The notes beneath the pieces were generated by a model. That model was not told the origin of the DNA and did not search any database. It saw only the letters and a list, made by a program, of their open reading frames with translations. This document shows, in pieces, positions 5,922 through 7,651 of a DNA stretch of 7,651 nucleotides (its first letter is position 1; each line of letters begins with the position of its first letter). The position numbers and the translations under genes are program-made. The stretch is from Bradyrhizobium sp. GTDB lineage: Bacteria; Pseudomonadota; Alphaproteobacteria; Rhizobiales; Xanthobacteraceae. The stretch spans positions 1 to 7,651 of the forward strand of contig JAICIT010000105.1 of NCBI GenBank assembly GCA_025960445.1, in the 5' to 3' direction.

Positions 5922-6050
5922 TCAGCGAGTCCACATCAGGGTCAGCACCACCACCGCGAGCGCCAGCAGGCCGACGAACCGGATCATGATGGTGCCAAGG
6001 CGCGGTCGCACGCTCAGTGGCAAGGGCCCGGCGGGTCGAACGGTTTTCAT
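5922..6050 (-). CDS. Small single-pass membrane protein, 42 residues, function unknown
   Basis: Minus-strand frame with ATG at 6050 and TGA at 5922, encoding MKTVRPAGPL and onward. A basic, Pro-rich N-terminus (residues 1-21, with Arg at 5, 15 and 17) precedes one hydrophobic helix at about 24-40 (RFVGLLALAVVVLTLMW), then TR and stop. A good ribosome binding site, GGGGA, lies six bases before the ATG. The form is that of a small membrane-anchored protein with its N-terminus inside. Its stop faces that of the 47-residue membrane gene across 38 bases. No family is recognised. An internal Met22 gives a shorter, almost wholly hydrophobic alternative, which I think less likely because the ribosome site belongs to the first ATG. 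Confidence 0.55.
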   Translation of the reverse strand: MKTVRPAGPLPLSVRPRLGTIMIRFVGLLALAVVVLTLMWTR

Positions 6051-6131
6051 CACTAGTCCCCAACAAATTGCCGCCGCCGTCTCACGCACGCTTTCGCTCG
6101 ACTACGCGACCACCCAAGGAAGAACCACCCC

Positions 6132-6168
6132 AAGAAAACCGCCGCGCTTCCCGTGAGGAAGGCGGCGG
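6132..6168 (-). terminator. Intrinsic terminator of the 139-residue protein gene
   Basis: On the minus strand a seven-pair GC stem (6162-6168 with 6139-6145) continues, past one bulged base, into five more pairs (6157-6161 with 6147-6151), closed by a five-base loop. TTTTCTT follows directly. This is a textbook Rho-independent terminator 48 bases beyond the stop codon at 6216. It also separates this transcript from the 42-residue gene further left. Confidence 0.8.
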
Positions 6169-6187
6169 GAATCGATGACCCAAACGA

Positions 6188-6213
6188 CGGCCGCGTTAAC
6201 GAACGCCCGGCCG
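6188..6213. repeat. Second hairpin in the 3' region of the 139-residue protein gene
   Basis: CGGCCGCGTT (6188-6197) pairs with AACG (6202-6205) and CGGCCG (6208-6213), ten pairs with a two-base bulge and a four-base AACG loop. It lies two bases beyond the stop codon, ahead of the terminator hairpin at 6132-6168. No T-run follows it, so it looks like an mRNA-stabilising structure rather than a second terminator. Confidence 0.5.
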
Positions 6214-6215
6214 CA

Positions 6216-6635
6216 TCAGCCGTTGCGCAGGCTGTCGGCGGCGCGTTTCCACTGCGCGACGTTGTCGGCGATCATCCGCGTCGATTTCATCGCCGCCTGG
6301 CTGAGCTGGGCGTAACCGGAAATCTCGCGCTGCACCCGCTGACCTTCGGTGTGCAGCAGGTCGCGCAGCCCTTCCAGTTCGGAGACCAGGTTTTCGATCT
6401 CGCCCAGTGACGTTCCGGCGACACGCTGGATCAGCGAGTTGACGTTGTTTACGGTCGCCTCGGCGTTCGGCTCGATCAGCACCTCACCATTATCGAGCGC
6501 GCCGGGCGGCGCGCGGCGCAGATACGCGATGTCGTTGCGGACGAAATCGCGGATCCCGGCTTCGACCTCTGAAACCGCATCGAGACTTGAATCCACTTCG
6601 ATCGATTCCATTTTTTCAGAACGGATGGCAGTCAT
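6216..6635 (-). CDS. Uncharacterised soluble helical protein, 139 residues
   Basis: I do not recognise this protein. It has no cysteine, one tryptophan (Trp128), no signal peptide and no membrane segment. Residues 16-42 look helical and acidic with an FVRNDIAYLRRAPPG end; residues 43-58 are a Gly/Pro/Asn linker; from about 59 to 130 there is a long, probably coiled-coil or phasin-like helical region with spaced hydrophobics (Leu68, Val72, Leu77, Ile80, Leu83, Leu87, Leu90, Leu94), Gln/Glu/Arg-rich. Such a form suits a structural or partner-binding protein rather than an enzyme, but that is inference. The start at 6635 has GGGGA seven bases upstream; Met9 at 6611 has none. Downstream lie two hairpins, the outer a clear terminator, so this is probably a monocistronic gene. 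A 15-bp dyad at 6698-6712 may be its operator. Confidence 0.85.
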   Translation of the reverse strand: MTAIRSEKMESIEVDSSLDAVSEVEAGIRDFVRNDIAYLRRAPPGALDNGEVLIEPNAEATVNNVNSLIQRVAGTSLGEIENLVSELEGLRDLLHTEGQRVQREISGYAQLSQAAMKSTRMIADNVAQWKRAADSLRNG

Positions 6636-6982
6636 TCGCTTGTTCCCCAGTTCGCGTAACGAGCGAGCGCGGATGTCCCCGCGCCATGAGAGTTGCCATC
6701 AGCACTGCTGATTCTGACCGCATCGGGGCCAATATACGGCAATGCTCGGTCTTTAGCGGGTGTTGCAGGCAGCCCGATATCGCGCTCCCGAGCCGCGTTA
6801 GACGGCTGGGCAGCCCTTTTCGTCACCTATCAAGGCTTTTGCGGTGATGCGGCATAGATCCGGCCGATCAGGCAGGGTTGTCATCGCCGTCAATTGTGGC
6901 GAGGGCGCTCACGCCTGATCCGCTGGTCGGCGGAGCAATGAATGGCGGTGAAAGCCAAGCGCCGCCTTCATATGGGTGGTTG
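6636..6982. other. Intergenic region of 347 bases between two minus-strand genes
   Basis: I find no convincing gene here. An open minus-strand frame starting with GTG at 6826 ends at 6632, overlapping the next ATG by four bases, but it has no ribosome site or protein-like composition. The stretch holds a 15-bp dyad (6698-6712), a TATATT -10-like element on the minus strand (6731-6736) without a matching -35, and a small GGCTG/CAGCC hairpin near 6804-6815 followed by CTTTTC on the plus strand, which has no gene to terminate. Confidence 0.5.
6698..6712. promoter_or_regulatory. 15-bp dyad, candidate operator for the 139-residue protein gene
   Basis: ATCAGCA, C, TGCTGAT is a perfect interrupted palindrome with seven-base arms. 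It lies 63 bases upstream of the ATG at 6635 and about 20 bases downstream of a TATATT -10-like element (6731-6736, minus strand), where a repressor dimer could block transcription. No regulator gene lies nearby in the window. Confidence 0.35.
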
Positions 6983-7249
6983 TCAGGTGTCTTGTCGCGG
7001 CGCGGAGTTGCGCTCGATCGCTATTTCGGCATCGCGCACCGCGATGATGCCGAACAGCAGCGCGCCGCCGAGCCCGCCGATCGCCGCACCCAGCGGCATG
7101 AAGGTAAAGAACACCAGCAGCCCGCTATAGCCTTCGAAATTGCTGGTCTTGAAGATTTCGACCCAGGCAAGCCCGACGCCGATCCCGACCGCGGCGCCGC
7201 CGAGCGCGCCCAGCACCAGGCCCAACAGCACGAGCAGGGCGATCTTCAT
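6983..7249 (-). CDS. Small glycine-rich membrane protein, 88 residues, function unknown
   Basis: The protein starts MKIALLVLLGLVLGALGGAA. Two hydrophobic segments, about residues 3-30 and 42-71, are rich in Gly/Ala with GxxxG-like spacing that favours helix packing. They are joined by a short polar stretch (EIFKTSNFEGYSG), and a charged tail ends NSAPRQDT. The first segment could be read as a signal anchor; there is no lipobox or evident cleavage site. I choose the ATG at 7249, with AAGGGG nine bases upstream; an earlier in-frame ATG at 7312 adds a 21-residue basic stretch without a ribosome site. No family is recognised with certainty. It stands alone, 347 bases from the next gene downstream and over 200 from the one upstream. 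Confidence 0.78.
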   Translation of the reverse strand: MKIALLVLLGLVLGALGGAAVGIGVGLAWVEIFKTSNFEGYSGLLVFFTFMPLGAAIGGLGGALLFGIIAVRDAEIAIERNSAPRQDT

Positions 7250-7323
7250 GGAGTTGGGCCCCTTGACTTTCGCATCCCGAAATGGGTCGCGACGGCAAGC
7301 GGCGAGATTCAAAGGCGTGGCCG

Positions 7324-7351
7324 GATAACGTCATAGCAGCGTGGCGTTATC
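7324..7351. repeat. 7-bp inverted repeat upstream of the 88-residue membrane protein gene
   Basis: GATAACG (7324-7330) and CGTTATC (7345-7351) are perfect inverted copies whose start-to-start distance is 21 bases, about two helical turns. This could be a dimer-binding operator about 75-100 bases ahead of the ATG at 7249, or a 3' structure of the gene to the right. Confidence 0.3.
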
Positions 7352-7358
7352 ACCACTC

Positions 7359-7380
7359 ACTCCGGTTTGGCGTCCGGAGT
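7359..7380. repeat. 7-bp inverted repeat (hairpin) between two minus-strand small genes
   Basis: ACTCCGG (7359-7365) and CCGGAGT (7374-7380) enclose an 8-base loop. It lies about 95 bases past the stop of the basic 47-residue gene. Without a T-run on the minus strand it is not a classical terminator. Confidence 0.3.
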
Positions 7381-7473
7381 TTGGTCTCCATCACATGATC
7401 GGGCACTGCGCGGGAATTGCCGACGAGCTTACGCGGCTTATGCAACTCGCCGCGACGGCTCGGCGGCAAATCC

Positions 7474-7617
7474 TTACTTCTTCATGGTGTGCGGGCTTTG
7501 GCCAGCCGGCGTCTTGCCGGAGGAGAATGGCGATGGGGTCGCGCCGCCCTTCTTGATGTTTTTGTCAGCCTTCGGTTTCTTCTTTTCCTTGTTGCTTCGC
7601 ATCTGACCTTTGGCCAT
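7474..7617 (-). CDS. Small highly basic Lys-rich protein, 47 residues, function unknown
   Basis: Minus-strand gene from the ATG at 7617 to the TAA at 7474, beginning MAKGQMRSNKEKKKPKADKN. It has 12 lysines and one arginine against two acidic residues, so it is strongly positive. The N-terminal half (KGQMRSNKEKKKPKADKNIKK) is charged and probably disordered; the C-terminal half has a PSPFSSGKTPAGQSP stretch and ends KK. It looks like a small conserved protein I associate with Bradyrhizobium and relatives, annotated only as hypothetical. Nucleic-acid or ribosome binding is possible from charge alone, but this is inference. The ribosome site GGGAG lies seven bases before the ATG, and a TACAAT -10 lies about 25 bases upstream, so the start is well supported. 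Confidence 0.8.
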   Translation of the reverse strand: MAKGQMRSNKEKKKPKADKNIKKGGATPSPFSSGKTPAGQSPHTMKK

Positions 7618-7641
7618 GGCGATCTCCCTTTGCTGGTTATG

Positions 7642-7647
7642 ATTGTA
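7642..7647 (-). promoter_or_regulatory. -10 box for the Lys-rich protein gene
   Basis: TACAAT on the minus strand, 24 bases before the ATG, matches five of six -10 positions. The -35 region falls outside the window, so the promoter cannot be confirmed. Confidence 0.38.
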
Positions 7648-7651
7648 GCGC

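Noticed and set aside
6804..6822. GGCTG/CAGCC stem with CTTTTC as a plus-strand terminator
   Set aside because: The stem is only five pairs with a two-base loop, and no plus-strand gene lies upstream of it.
6632..6826. 64-codon minus-strand frame overlapping the next ATG by four bases (ATGA)
   Set aside because: The overlap resembles coupling, but the start is GTG without a ribosome site, the sequence is not protein-like, and it covers the likely promoter and dyad.
6878..7336. Plus-strand 152-residue frame opposite the glycine-rich membrane protein
   Set aside because: Its composition (Gln/Arg/Pro/Asp-rich) is the mirror of a hydrophobic gene, and the minus-strand frame has a ribosome site and two clean membrane helices.
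7367..7606. Plus-strand 79-residue hydrophobic frame at the right end
   Set aside because: It is the antisense of the Lys-rich protein: AAG/AAA codons read backwards give Phe/Leu, which mimics a membrane helix.
1..7651. tRNA genes, insertion sequences, CRISPR arrays or a phage/defence island
   Set aside because: I looked for cloverleaf arms, terminal inverted repeats, regular repeat-spacer spacing and transposase or nuclease motifs and saw none.

Overview
The window looks like chromosomal core and near-core sequence of an alphaproteobacterium, most likely the Bradyrhizobium/Rhodopseudomonas/Nitrobacter group (Nitrobacteraceae). The grounds are the high GC content, the block rplY-pth-ychF with an L25/Ctc protein carrying a long Ala/Pro tail, the lgt start next to a UbiK-family gene, and a tiny Lys-rich protein of a type I associate with this family. 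That assignment comes from recognition, not from a search. I see no insertion sequence, phage gene, CRISPR array, rRNA or tRNA.

Layout. 1-804 (minus): the first 17 codons of lgt, preceded by a complete dienelactone hydrolase-family gene, probably one transcript. 805-984: a divergent promoter region. 985-1284 (plus): a UbiK/BMFP-family ubiquinone accessory protein. 1285-1514: a promoter and a structured leader with a terminator-like hairpin in front of rplY. 1515-4056 (plus): rplY, pth and ychF, a translation-linked operon (ribosomal protein L25, peptidyl-tRNA hydrolase, ribosome-associated ATPase). 4100-4393 (minus): a DUF4282-type two-helix membrane protein, convergent with ychF and divergent from the next pair. 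4602-5551 (plus): two tandem paralogous MaoC/hotdog dehydratases overlapping by one base, both keeping the Asp/His catalytic pair.

5552-7651 is a run of small genes with longer spacers. It holds a 47-residue membrane protein (plus), a 42-residue membrane protein (minus), a soluble helical 139-residue protein of unknown function (minus) with a strong intrinsic terminator, a glycine-rich 88-residue two-helix membrane protein (minus), and a very basic 47-residue protein (minus) at the right edge. Three of these are under 50 codons and easily missed by gene callers.

No clearly new multi-gene system is visible. The points most worth a second look are the rplY leader with its possible attenuator, the tandem MaoC pair as a possible hetero-oligomer, the uncharacterised 139-residue protein with a 15-bp dyad upstream, and the unannotated small membrane and basic proteins.
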